Source: an uncultured Bacteroidales bacterium
Lineage (GTDB): Bacteria > Bacteroidota > Bacteroidia > Bacteroidales > ML635J-15
Assembly: GCA_937899245.1 (NCBI GenBank)
Contig: CALDKB010000053.1
Coordinates: forward strand, 1-64,000
Length of the DNA: 64,000 bases
Reading direction: 5' to 3'
This document shows, piece by piece, positions 36,148 to 45,158 of this stretch. How positions within the stretch are numbered: the stretch's first letter is position 1; every line of letters begins with the position of its first letter. The translations under genes were made by a program, and so were the position numbers. Below the pieces are notes generated by a model. That model was not told the DNA's origin and did no database searches. It saw nothing but the letters and a program-made list of their open reading frames with translations.

Positions 36148-36492
36148 TTATTCCTCCTTTTTAGATTCTTGTTCTCTTCTTTTCTTTTCACTGTATGCAA
36201 CAGCATGCTTGTCCATCTTGAAAGTGAGGAAGCGCATAATCTTTTCATCACGTCTGTATTCTGTTTCGAGCTTATTGATGAATGCTCCTTCTGCTCTGAA
36301 TTCAAACAAGTGATAGAATCCTGTTGTTTTCTTCTGAATTGGGTAAGCCATTTTCTTCAAGCCCCAATCTTCTTCGTGTACAAGTTCACCATTTTCGGTG
36401 ATGTACTTCTTGAATTTTTCAACCGTTTCCTTCATCTGTGGCTCAGACAAAACGGGAGTTGCAATGAAAACGGTTTCGTACTGATTAATCAT
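36148..36492 (-). CDS. rpsF: Ribosomal protein bS6
   Basis: The 114-residue protein has the bS6 start YETVFIATPVLSE, the WGLKKMAYPIQKK stretch and a basic-acidic C-terminal tail. It leads the operon with a leader of about 50 nt, and rpsR follows after 2 nt. Confidence 0.97.
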   Translation of the reverse strand: MINQYETVFIATPVLSEPQMKETVEKFKKYITENGELVHEEDWGLKKMAYPIQKKTTGFYHLFEFRAEGAFINKLETEYRRDEKIMRFLTFKMDKHAVAYSEKKRREQESKKEE

Positions 36493-36547
36493 AATCTTTA
36501 AAAATCAATTTGTTAATAAATAAACTAATATAAAATTTTTGTGTCGG

Positions 36548-36555
36548 CAAAATTA
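36548..36555 (-). promoter_or_regulatory. -7 element for rpsF-rpsR-rplI
   Basis: TAATTTTG on the minus strand gives a ~50-nt leader, enough room for autoregulatory binding. Confidence 0.65.
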
Positions 36556-36624
36556 CAATATTATTTTGATAATAACGACATATCTCTTTAATTTTTTTTG
36601 CTTAACAATTCCCGGTTGAAAAGT

Positions 36625-37686
36625 TTAGAGGAATAAGTCAAGTGTATAATATATGCCCATTCCGATAACTGCGCTGATAGGAATAGTGATTATCCAAGCG
36701 ATAATTAGGTCTAATGTTACGCCCCAGCGTACTGCCGAGAGGCGTTTCGTAGAGCCAACGCCCATGATGCTTCCGGAAATTACGTGTGTGGTGCTCACCG
36801 GTACGCCAAGATGTTGTGTGATGAACAGTGTTATTGCGCCGGCTGTTTGTGAACAGAATCCTTCTACTGGTGTAATTTTTGTGATTTTGTTGCCCATGGT
36901 CTTGATTATCTTCCATCCGCCCGACATTGTGCCGATGGCAATAGCTGTGATGCAGGCTATAGGAATCCAACTTGGAGCTCCAGTGAGGTTTGCTCCTTCG
37001 GCATTTACACTTGTCAACGTGTCGGGGAGAAGAAAGTTGGGGAGCCCTTCGAATCCGAATTGCACTTGATATGCGGCAAGAGCACAAGCAATTACACCGA
37101 TTTCCTTCTGTGAGTCGTTTAGCCCGTGTCCTATGCTTAAGCAAGCCGACGACAAAAGTTGCAGGCGCTTGAACCAGATGTCGGCCTTGTGTGGTTTTGC
37201 TTTTTTTGCTGCCCAATATAGAATAATTGTAATGATATTTCCCGCTATGAATCCGATTAATGGAGCTACAACGATGAAAAGGGCAATGAATCCAACAGTT
37301 GACCAATGCACGGCTGCCCAGCCTTTTGCCGCAATGGCGGCACCGGTAAGTCCTCCTATAAGTGTGTGTGACGAACTGGATGGAATGCCTTTCCACCATG
37401 TTATTAGGCTCCATGCAATTGCTGCACTAAGACCGGCAATTATCAGTGGCATTGTTACCGCGTTTTCCTCTACGGTCTTCTGCACTGTGTTTGCAATGTT
37501 GAATCCTAACATGTACTCGGCAATGAAGAAGGCGATGAAATTGAAAAATGCTGCCCAGATTACTGCCTGTATTGGGGATAGTACGCGTGTGGAAACTACT
37601 GTGGCAATTGAGTTGGCTGCGTCGTGGAAACCATTGATAAAGTCGAAAGCGATGGCAAGAATTATGATTGCAATTAAAAAGCCCAT
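36625..37686 (-). CDS. Inorganic phosphate transporter, Pit family
   Basis: The 353-residue protein has about ten TM segments. The two PHO-4 signatures are present: N-terminal DFINGFHDAANSIATVVSTR and C-terminal GVPVSTTHVISGSIMGVG. It is a metal-phosphate or proton-phosphate symporter. It starts 3 nt after the DUF47 gene, the usual pairing for Pit systems. Confidence 0.94.
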   Translation of the reverse strand: MGFLIAIIILAIAFDFINGFHDAANSIATVVSTRVLSPIQAVIWAAFFNFIAFFIAEYMLGFNIANTVQKTVEENAVTMPLIIAGLSAAIAWSLITWWKGIPSSSSHTLIGGLTGAAIAAKGWAAVHWSTVGFIALFIVVAPLIGFIAGNIITIILYWAAKKAKPHKADIWFKRLQLLSSACLSIGHGLNDSQKEIGVIACALAAYQVQFGFEGLPNFLLPDTLTSVNAEGANLTGAPSWIPIACITAIAIGTMSGGWKIIKTMGNKITKITPVEGFCSQTAGAITLFITQHLGVPVSTTHVISGSIMGVGSTKRLSAVRWGVTLDLIIAWIITIPISAVIGMGIYYTLDLFL

Positions 37687-37689
37687 CTC

Positions 37690-38340
37690 TTATGCGTATT
37701 TTACAATTATGGTCTTGATGATTTTCCCAACGTGTTTTGCCATGTCGGTGGTATATTCCATGTGCTGGACTATTTCCTTGTTCTTGATTAGTTCTATGGC
37801 ATTGTCTTCTTTTTCGAACATTTCCTTTACGAAATTTTCGGAAAGTTCGTCTGCTTTCTGCTCAAGGTCGTGAAGGATGGCACATTGCTGCAATGCGACT
37901 TCGGGCTTCTTGCTGATTGTCTTCAATTCCCTCAGGCAAATCTGGATTGCCTTGCTGCATTCCAATATGATGTCGGTCATTCTTCTGGAAATGTTTGGGA
38001 TTTGTGTCGGTTTGAAAAGAATGAATCTTTTGGCTGTTGAATTGATATAGTCAAGGGTATCGTCGATAGTTTCACATAGACTATGAATGTCCTCTCGGTC
38101 GAAAGGGGTGATGAATGAGTCGTTTAGTTCATCGTATATTTTGGCGATTTCCTTGTCTGACTTGGTTTCGCATTCCTTAATCTGGTGGTAGTAGACTTCC
38201 ATAGCTGCGAAGTCGGTTTGTTTTACAAGCTCTACTTGTTTTTCGGCTGCTTCTAAAAGAAGATCTCCAACAGTATTTATCATCGGGAAAAACTTGTTTT
38301 CCTTCGGTTTCAGGGATGAAAAAAAAGTGTTTTTAGGCAT
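37690..38340 (-). CDS. DUF47 PhoU-like protein, Pit partner
   Basis: The 216-residue all-helical cytoplasmic protein has paired E-x-x-x-D-x-x-x-x metal-binding helices typical of the PhoU/DUF47 fold (FITPFDREDIHSLCETIDD). In known pit operons it modulates phosphate uptake. It is the first gene of the pair, with a -7 element ~26 nt upstream. Confidence 0.92.
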   Translation of the reverse strand: MPKNTFFSSLKPKENKFFPMINTVGDLLLEAAEKQVELVKQTDFAAMEVYYHQIKECETKSDKEIAKIYDELNDSFITPFDREDIHSLCETIDDTLDYINSTAKRFILFKPTQIPNISRRMTDIILECSKAIQICLRELKTISKKPEVALQQCAILHDLEQKADELSENFVKEMFEKEDNAIELIKNKEIVQHMEYTTDMAKHVGKIIKTIIVKYA

Positions 38341-38365
38341 ATTTTTGTGTGTAAATTTTGAAGCG

Positions 38366-38373
38366 CAAATTTA
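38366..38373 (-). promoter_or_regulatory. -7 element for the DUF47-pit operon
   Basis: TAAATTTG on the minus strand. Confidence 0.62.
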
Positions 38374-38443
38374 TAGCTTTTGCTATTTACAACAAAAGTG
38401 TTTAATAACATAACAAGTTTGTCCGCTTTTGAGAAGAGCTTTG

Positions 38444-38779
38444 CTATTGCTCTGATATACAGTTGATTTTGATAATTTTGCCGACCATGCAGATACTGAC
38501 TGCGTAAGGTAGTTCTTCAAATTCCACAAAAACTTTTTTCCCGTCTTCCAGTTTTATGTTGTCGAAGCTTTTTAGGTTTGTCGGCTCAAGCTTTTGCCCG
38601 TTGTCGAGGACTAATACCCATGAGCATCCGTCTAGGCCTGTGAGGTTCCTGAGGGTTGCCGGCTTGCTGTTTTCGCACGGAGTGGTAGTTTCGAGCGAAT
38701 TAACTGGCTTGCTGCACGAGAAAATCGTGCAGCAAGCAATTAATGTCATTAATATAGATACAAGTTTACAGACTTTCAT
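38444..38779 (-). CDS. Small lipoprotein of unknown family
   Basis: The 111-residue protein has a lipoprotein signal (lipobox around T-I-F-S-C, Cys22) and a short beta-rich body with five further cysteines. The motif G-x-x-G-C-S-W-V-L-V-L-D-N-G-Q-K-L-E-P resembles small Bacteroidota lipoproteins of unknown role. Its start overlaps the end of the DUF2723 gene by 14 nt, so it is probably translated from the same mRNA. Confidence 0.65.
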   Translation of the reverse strand: MKVCKLVSILMTLIACCTIFSCSKPVNSLETTTPCENSKPATLRNLTGLDGCSWVLVLDNGQKLEPTNLKSFDNIKLEDGKKVFVEFEELPYAVSICMVGKIIKINCISEQ

Positions 38780-41700
38780 ACCATTCTGCGTTTTCCTTGT
38801 ATATGTCGTAGTACTTTTCGAGGAGTTCGTTTCTTGCGTTCTTCTGGATTATGGAAAGCATTTTGCCTAATGTGGCAATGTTGAGTTGAATTTCCTGAGA
38901 GTTGGTGTTTCTCTTGTGCTTGTCCAGAGTCCTGTAATAGTTGATCTCTGTAAGAACGATGTTGATTGACTCTTCGAGAATGCTATCGGCTATTTCGGCC
39001 TCATCAATCATGAAGTATGCTTCTAGATAGTCGCAGTCGAAGTAGGAGATAGGGTAGAGGCTGGTTGGCATTACAGATTCGCATTTCGCCATTACTTCTC
39101 TTGCCTTTTCGACCTTTTGCTCTTTAGAAAGTGCCTTGGCCAATTCGCCGAAATTGTTTCTAACCTTAACAATCTTGGTTGTCCTTATGATTGTTTGGTC
39201 AACATATACGTCAGGGTCGTTGATGTTACCCCAAGTGTAAACGTTCATAAGGTTGTTGTACATTACATCGGTGTTGATGTCGCTGCTGGCAACACTTTCT
39301 GGAGCGGCCTTCTTTTTATCTATAGGTGTCAACCTGTATGCAAAACCTTCGTTGTGGAAGTAGTTGTCGAGGTTTAGTGTGTGACGGCTTCCAAGTGATG
39401 TGATATATATTGGACGCTTCCAATTGTTGGTGTTCAAGAGGTCCATTATCATCATTTCGTTTTTCAGCAGGTATTCCCTGTTGAGGTCGATGTTTAGCAC
39501 TGTGTCGAAATAAATTGCTGTGTCGTTGTAGAATCCAGGATAAACGTTTCCTGATGGAATTACGTCGCTTGGCTTTGCATTGAAAGCAAATTTTTTCGAT
39601 GGGAACAGGTAATATGTGTCACCGTTGGTCTTGACGGAATTGCTGTCGTCTTCGATGTATTTCATGAAATCGGGCAATGGCATGAAGTCGTTGTTTTTCT
39701 TTCTGGTGTCGAGCATTATCTGGTCGCGAGTATTCGGCTCGTATTTGCTTCTGTCGAGAGAAAGAGGCATTGGCTCGGCATCGTAGCTTGCGCATTTCAT
39801 CTGGTCGATGTACCAGTCGGATGCGAAATAAGGCAGACAGCAAATCTTAACGTCGGGTCTTATGCCTTCGACTTCCTGTGCGTACCAAACGGGGAAGGTG
39901 TCATTGTCACCATGAGTGAAAAGTATTGCGTTTGGTGCACAAGTCTCAAGATAGTTGCGTGCGAAATCGTGTGCGGCGTAACGGTTGCTTCTGTCGTGGT
40001 CGTCCCAGTTTTGCTGCGCCATAATATAAGGAACAGGAACGCATATCAGCAAGGCGATTCCTCCGGCAACGGCAGCTGGTGTAAACTTTTTGAAGAGTTC
40101 GTATAATGCGGCAACGCCCAAACCAATCCATATTGCAAAAGCATAGAACGAACCTGCGTATGCGTAGTCTCGTTCACGCGGCTGAATAGGAGTCTGGTTC
40201 AGGTAGACAACAATTGCAATACCGGTTAGGATGAAGAGCAACGAAACAATCCACCAGTCCTTTGCGTTTCTCCATAGCTGGTAGAACAAACCGATAAGGC
40301 CGAGAATCAACGGAAGCATAAAGTAACGGTTGTGTCCTTTGTTGTCCTTCAGGTAGTCGGGAAGGAGACTCTGGTCGCCAAGACGAGCATTGTCGAATGC
40401 GTCGAATCCGCTAATCCAGTTGCCGTGTATTGTGTTGCCGTGTCCCTGAATGTCGTTCTGACGTCCGGCAAAGTTCCATAGGAAATAACGCCAGTACATC
40501 CAGTTCAATTGGTAGTTTACGAAGAACTTGATGTTGTTGATTCCTGTCGGCTTTCTCTGGGAAGCTTTCATTCCACCAAAATCCTTGTATACCATTATAT
40601 GTTCTGCTTCGCGGCTGTGCATTCTCGGGAAGAATCTGCAACCAGAATCCTTAAATACTGGCTTGAATCTATGTCCCACACATACATATTTGTCGCCACG
40701 CTTGGTGTATATTTCGGTTGTGTTTTCGTATCTGTCGAACTGAGCGGAGAAATCGGGGCCGTATACCAGCGGTCTGTCGCCATATTGCTCGCGGTTGAGG
40801 TACGACAGCAGGTTGAACATGTCTTCAGGATTGTTCTGGTCCATTGGCGGGTTGGCATTGGAGCGGATGACAATGATAGCAAAGCTCGAGTAGCCAATCA
40901 TAATCATTGTCAGGAAAAGCATTGTTGTGTTGAGCAATGACCTGTGCTTCTTTACAACGAACTTTATCAGGCAGAAAATAATTGCTGCAATGATAAGAAT
41001 GTTGAAGAAAGTGTTTCCTGTGAAAAGTGCAGCGCCCGTCAAAATCATCGACAATGTCGGGAAAATGGTGTTTAGGACAACGCTGTTGCTCTTTTGTGTG
41101 AAGTAAATACTAAGGACAAGGCTGGCGATAGTAGTTATTACCCACACAATAAGACCAGTGTTGAACGGAGCTCCGAATGTGTTGGTGAACATAAGTTCAA
41201 ACTTTGAAGCAACAATTGCAACGCCAGGTATTATGCCCCACATTATAATGGCGATAGCCAATAGCGAGATGATGGTTGTGAGTACGAATCCCCAGAATTT
41301 TGGCTTGTACATTCTGTAGTATACGACGAATGCTATTGCCGGCAATGTAAGCAAGTTCAATAGGTGAACGCCAATTGACATACCTTCCATAAGAGCAATG
41401 AGCAGTATCCATCTTCTTGATTTCGGGTTTGTTATGTCTTCGTCGTACCATTTGCAGATGGCCCAGAAAACGATTGCGGTAAAGAACGACGAGAAAGCGT
41501 AAACTTCGCCTTCGACAGCAGAGAACCAGAAAGTGTCGGAGAATGTATACGCAAGAGCACCGATTGTGCTGCATGCAAGTATTGCTATTGTGTTTCCTGC
41601 GGTGTAATTCTTGTCCTTTGCAAGCATGTGCTTAGCGAGGAACGTAATAGTCCAGAAAAGGAAAAGAATTGTAAACGCACTTGCTAGGGCAGACATCGAG

Positions 41701-41942
41701 TTGATCATCATAGCAACTTGTTCGGGACCGGAAGCGAACAATGCGAAGAATCTTGCGATAACCATAAAGAATGGTGCTCCAGGCGGGTGTCCGATTTGGA
41801 ACTTGTTGGATGATGAAATGAATTCACCGCAATCCCAGAAACTTACTGTTGGCTCGATTGTCAGCAGGTAGGTGATTGCCGCTACCAGAAACACAACCCA
41901 TCCGGTTATGTTGTTCAGTAGTTTAAAACGTTTCTCTGTCAT
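38766..41942 (-). CDS. DUF2723 membrane glycosyltransferase (GT-C type)
   Basis: The ~1058-residue protein has an N-terminal membrane half with a dozen or more TM helices and an early loop T-V-S-F-W-D-C-G-E-F-I carrying the Asp/Glu pair expected of GT-C enzymes. Then come R-E-R-D-Y-A-Y-A-G-S-F and a periplasmic part with THGDNDTF and a helical tail. DUF2723 proteins are regarded as protein O-mannosyltransferase relatives; the acceptor is unproven, but Bacteroidota carry general O-glycosylation of exported proteins. The start follows a -7 element and excludes an upstream ATG at 41966. The promoter overlaps the stop codon of the preceding gene. Confidence 0.87.
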   Translation of the reverse strand: MTEKRFKLLNNITGWVVFLVAAITYLLTIEPTVSFWDCGEFISSSNKFQIGHPPGAPFFMVIARFFALFASGPEQVAMMINSMSALASAFTILFLFWTITFLAKHMLAKDKNYTAGNTIAILACSTIGALAYTFSDTFWFSAVEGEVYAFSSFFTAIVFWAICKWYDEDITNPKSRRWILLIALMEGMSIGVHLLNLLTLPAIAFVVYYRMYKPKFWGFVLTTIISLLAIAIIMWGIIPGVAIVASKFELMFTNTFGAPFNTGLIVWVITTIASLVLSIYFTQKSNSVVLNTIFPTLSMILTGAALFTGNTFFNILIIAAIIFCLIKFVVKKHRSLLNTTMLFLTMIMIGYSSFAIIVIRSNANPPMDQNNPEDMFNLLSYLNREQYGDRPLVYGPDFSAQFDRYENTTEIYTKRGDKYVCVGHRFKPVFKDSGCRFFPRMHSREAEHIMVYKDFGGMKASQRKPTGINNIKFFVNYQLNWMYWRYFLWNFAGRQNDIQGHGNTIHGNWISGFDAFDNARLGDQSLLPDYLKDNKGHNRYFMLPLILGLIGLFYQLWRNAKDWWIVSLLFILTGIAIVVYLNQTPIQPRERDYAYAGSFYAFAIWIGLGVAALYELFKKFTPAAVAGGIALLICVPVPYIMAQQNWDDHDRSNRYAAHDFARNYLETCAPNAILFTHGDNDTFPVWYAQEVEGIRPDVKICCLPYFASDWYIDQMKCASYDAEPMPLSLDRSKYEPNTRDQIMLDTRKKNNDFMPLPDFMKYIEDDSNSVKTNGDTYYLFPSKKFAFNAKPSDVIPSGNVYPGFYNDTAIYFDTVLNIDLNREYLLKNEMMIMDLLNTNNWKRPIYITSLGSRHTLNLDNYFHNEGFAYRLTPIDKKKAAPESVASSDINTDVMYNNLMNVYTWGNINDPDVYVDQTIIRTTKIVKVRNNFGELAKALSKEQKVEKAREVMAKCESVMPTSLYPISYFDCDYLEAYFMIDEAEIADSILEESINIVLTEINYYRTLDKHKRNTNSQEIQLNIATLGKMLSIIQKNARNELLEKYYDIYKENAEWYESL

Positions 41943-41963
41943 TTTAATGTAAAATTTTGTGTG

Positions 41964-41971
41964 CAAAATTA
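41964..41971 (-). promoter_or_regulatory. -7 element for the DUF2723 gene
   Basis: TAATTTTG on the minus strand overlaps the stop codon (41969-41971) of the upstream gene. Confidence 0.65.
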
Positions 41972-43234
41972 ATATTTTTTCCCGTTGAATAGTTTTCTGT
42001 ATTCAATAATTGCCTCATATGTTCTTGCAGGATTAAAATCCTTGTCTATGATAACATTGTGCTCGTCGAGAATATAGAAACGGGGTGTTTTGTATGTGCC
42101 GTAGTCGTATTCATATGTGCCTGTGCTTTCCGGATCGTCGACGTTAATCCAATTGAGGTCATTTTCGCTGATGTACTCTTTCCACTGGTCGTATTCGGCT
42201 TCGGTGTATACGGCATATACTTCGGCATTTATTTCCTTAAGGCTTTGGTATTCGGCCTGCAGGTTGCTTACCGCCTCGATGCATACTTCGCATTCGGAAT
42301 CCCAGAACACAAGCACTTTGTACTTTGCGTTCATTGCGTGCAGCGATACAAGTTTTCCGTTGGCATCTGGCAGAAGTATTTCCTTGCCAGTCATGCCAAT
42401 TAGGTTGTCTTTCTTAACGCTTTGCTTCCACTTTAGAACCGAGTATTCGTAATCGCTAACCCACCATGGTTTGGCTTCGGAATAGTACTTTTGGTACAAA
42501 TGGCAGAAAACTGCTTCGAGTTTCTGATTGTCGGGATTCTCGTATCTGGAAATCAGATAGTTGAGTATGAATTTTCTGTATTCGCTTTTCGGCTTTGTCC
42601 TATCAACTAAATTGTCGATATTTTTATATGCAACTTCAAGTGAATCTGATTGAGCATCAATGCTGTGTGCACAAAATTGTTGAAGTAATGCTTCAAATGC
42701 GTATTCCGGAGCAAAAAGAAGTCGGTCGTTGTCGAAGTCCATTGTGGCGAGGTACGATGAGCCTTGAAAGGAGGCAGCGTGAGCCATTTCAAGTATCTGT
42801 CTGGCAAATGAGTTTTTGTCGGTGCTTTCGTATAGCTGCTTCAGGTATTTGCCCGATAACTGTCCATTGGAAATTTTAGCATGAGCATCGTTGAAAAGCA
42901 GTCCGTATTTGCAGCCGTTAATTTTAAAGTTATTGTTGAGCTGTATTGATGTTTTCTGCTCATTATCAATTGGAAAGCAGGCGAGAGTTTTGTCGGATGT
43001 GCCTATGAAATAAATTCCCTGCTGCAGTTTTACGTTGCTCTTGAAAGCGGCATTGCCAGCTTTGACAGAAGTGGAGTCAATTATGATTGTCCGATGTCCG
43101 TAATATACGCCAAGATATATGATCTGGTCGGGCAGGTCGCTGTTGCATATCTTTATGCTGTATGCTTTTGCCGTAACGGTAAATGTCGTCAGCAGTATGG
43201 CGGATAGAAAGATACTAGCGAGTTTCTGCTTCAT
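41969..43234 (-). CDS. TlpA-like envelope thiol oxidoreductase, atypical CEVC site
   Basis: The 421-residue exported protein has a signal peptide of ~24 residues, a DUF4369-like beta domain (~25-120), a helical middle and a C-terminal thioredoxin-like domain with F-W-D-S-E-C-E-V-C. The C-x-x-C is CEVC (315-318), not the usual C-G/P-x-C. The cis-proline region KTPRFYILD is present. It is likely a periplasmic reductase or a relative with altered chemistry. Its start overlaps the end of its paralogue by 20 nt. Confidence 0.84.
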   Translation of the reverse strand: MKQKLASIFLSAILLTTFTVTAKAYSIKICNSDLPDQIIYLGVYYGHRTIIIDSTSVKAGNAAFKSNVKLQQGIYFIGTSDKTLACFPIDNEQKTSIQLNNNFKINGCKYGLLFNDAHAKISNGQLSGKYLKQLYESTDKNSFARQILEMAHAASFQGSSYLATMDFDNDRLLFAPEYAFEALLQQFCAHSIDAQSDSLEVAYKNIDNLVDRTKPKSEYRKFILNYLISRYENPDNQKLEAVFCHLYQKYYSEAKPWWVSDYEYSVLKWKQSVKKDNLIGMTGKEILLPDANGKLVSLHAMNAKYKVLVFWDSECEVCIEAVSNLQAEYQSLKEINAEVYAVYTEAEYDQWKEYISENDLNWINVDDPESTGTYEYDYGTYKTPRFYILDEHNVIIDKDFNPARTYEAIIEYRKLFNGKKY

Positions 43235-44714
43235 GTTCCATCTTCTTCTTTTCGAACATTATCAAGTCCTTAATATTTTCGACATTCAAACGTTTACCGA
43301 CAATCTTTTTGTTCTTGTCGAGCACATAGATGACAGGTGTGCTGTAAATGTCGTAGTAGTCTCTGAACTTGGAGTGTGGGTATGGTCCGTCCCATACGTT
43401 AATCCAGCCGTCTACGTTCAATCCCTTGTCGTTGATGAAATCAACCCATTCCTTTTTGTCGTACTGCGTGTAGATGGCGAAAATCTTTGCCCCTAAATCC
43501 TTGAGAGTGTCCTGATATTCCTTCAGAAGCTTTGGAACTTCTTTCTTGCAATGTCCGCATCCGGGTTCCCAGAAGATAAGAACAGTGAAATCGGACTTGA
43601 TATCGTGAAGAGTGTAGTACCTGTCGTCGAAACTTTGCATTTTTATAAGGTTGTATGCTGTGCTGCCGAGACGAGTAGGTGTGATTTTTTCGACACGTTC
43701 CTTGAGCTTTGACATGAATGCTGTGTCGGACCAAGGTGCTTTGCCGCTAAGGTACCAGTCTTCGGCAATCGCTACAAATACAGCATCGTATCCCATAATC
43801 TTGGATTCCTCGAAGTAGTTGAGAAGGTGTGAAAGCGTGTACTGGTATATAAGGGTGTCGCCTTTCATCATGCCTTCGTCGTATGTCTTCTGGATGACAT
43901 TGTGAGCATCGACGATAAGAGAATCTGGAGAAGGAACAACCATTTTCTCAAAGAAGTAGTTGAGTTTTGACTCGTAGATTGGAGTGCGAACAAGACCTTC
44001 TTCGGCGAAATCGATGTAGTCGAAGTAATGAGCCTTGTAGTAGTGGTACTGGAATGCAGAATCGGTGATGACACCATTTTCGTCCCTAGGGAAGTCGGGT
44101 ATTTCGACTTCGTGCATCGAACGCATAATTGTACCGAACAGGGTGCCTTGATTTTCCTTTTCGACCTTGCTCATGTATTCGAGACGACGTGAGTTGAGGT
44201 CTCTCATCTTGTCGTACTGTGCGTTTTTTGCTGCTGTGTCATTTCCTGCATTCTTTATTGCCTTTTCGATGTCAATGCGTTCCATTTGGAAGTCTGTCAT
44301 CTTTATCTGGTATTCATTGAATGCAACATTTTGCGGGCTGCCCTTAACCTTCATGTTCTTTACGAAGTTGACGGTGTCGGTTTCGAGGGAGAAGTTGCGT
44401 TCACCTGCCGGACCCATCAAAAATTCAAAGAACATCATGTTGCGCGACGGCATGACAACGAGATAAATGCCATTGTGAATGTCCTTGTTGCCCTTGAATA
44501 CGCCGTGGCAATTGGAGTCTAGCGCTATGGTGTCGATGACGTATTTCTTTTCGCCCAAATGGTGTCCGATATATATTACGGTGTCGTGTACTCCCTTGAT
44601 AGTAAACTCAATATTGTATTTTACGTCTTCCTTGGTTGCTTTCCCTTTTTTCTGTCCAAAAACACTGATGCTGCATGCTAATGCAAGTAGTAATATTAAA
44701 CCTAATTTTTTCAT
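43215..44714 (-). CDS. TlpA-like envelope thiol oxidoreductase (DUF5106/DUF4369 type)
   Basis: The 499-residue protein has a signal peptide (MKKLGLILLLALACSISVFG), a DUF4369-like N-terminal domain, a long helical DUF5106-like middle, and a thioredoxin fold with F-W-E-P-G-C-G-H-C (CGHC at 386-389) and cis-Pro in YSTPVIYVLD. It belongs to the periplasmic redox proteins common in Bacteroidales. It forms a two-gene unit with the CEVC paralogue. The start at 44714 was chosen because a -7 element lies at 44740, leaving too little room for a start at 44735. Confidence 0.88.
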   Translation of the reverse strand: MKKLGLILLLALACSISVFGQKKGKATKEDVKYNIEFTIKGVHDTVIYIGHHLGEKKYVIDTIALDSNCHGVFKGNKDIHNGIYLVVMPSRNMMFFEFLMGPAGERNFSLETDTVNFVKNMKVKGSPQNVAFNEYQIKMTDFQMERIDIEKAIKNAGNDTAAKNAQYDKMRDLNSRRLEYMSKVEKENQGTLFGTIMRSMHEVEIPDFPRDENGVITDSAFQYHYYKAHYFDYIDFAEEGLVRTPIYESKLNYFFEKMVVPSPDSLIVDAHNVIQKTYDEGMMKGDTLIYQYTLSHLLNYFEESKIMGYDAVFVAIAEDWYLSGKAPWSDTAFMSKLKERVEKITPTRLGSTAYNLIKMQSFDDRYYTLHDIKSDFTVLIFWEPGCGHCKKEVPKLLKEYQDTLKDLGAKIFAIYTQYDKKEWVDFINDKGLNVDGWINVWDGPYPHSKFRDYYDIYSTPVIYVLDKNKKIVGKRLNVENIKDLIMFEKKKMEHEAETR

Positions 44715-44739
44715 GACTATGAATTTTAGATACAAGTTG

Positions 44740-44747
44740 CAAAGTTA
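44740..44747 (-). promoter_or_regulatory. -7 element for the two TlpA-like genes
   Basis: TAACTTTG on the minus strand lies 25 nt before the chosen start. Confidence 0.65.
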
Positions 44748-45158
44748 TTATTTTTATCTGTAATTATTCTTTATGGAATGCTAAAAAACTTAAAGAAAAG
44801 TGAAATGAACAAAATGTGGTAAATGGGTTTCTGCGGGGGCTCAGGCTATGTCGTTTGAAATAGTTTCTTCGGCTGAATCGTTTGAAGATTGTCAAGGTAT
44901 CGCCAGTGGCGATGGGTTAATTACATGGCTAAAGCCATGTGTGTAGGATGGTTATGTTTGTGTATTGATGATTTGTTGGTGATGGGGAAAAACAAAAGTT
45001 TTTGGTAGACGAAAACAATCCATCCCTTTTCGTCATGCTGTAACTTGATTCTGCATTTGGAAAAGGACTGTCTTGCTGCTGATTGTTCGTGTAGAATAGC
45101 GTTTACCTAGCAGTCCGTAGAGTGATGCAACCGAACTAACTTGCTACAGTTTAGCTTG
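44748..45158. other. Gene-free spacer with small palindromes
   Basis: No gene is seen. It contains a GTTTGAA-rich patch (44855-44890), a 15-nt palindrome ATCGCC-AGT-GGCGAT (44899-44913), an 8-bp dyad ACATGGCT-AA-AGCCATGT (44923-44940), and a CGTCATGCTG-type sequence near 45025 that recurs near 47520. No terminator with a clear T-tract was found for the sulfatase gene. Confidence 0.5.

Noticed and set aside
36638..37414. 258-codon frame overlapping the Pit transporter
   Set aside because: It is an alternative frame of a clear membrane transporter, with composition typical of a shadow frame.
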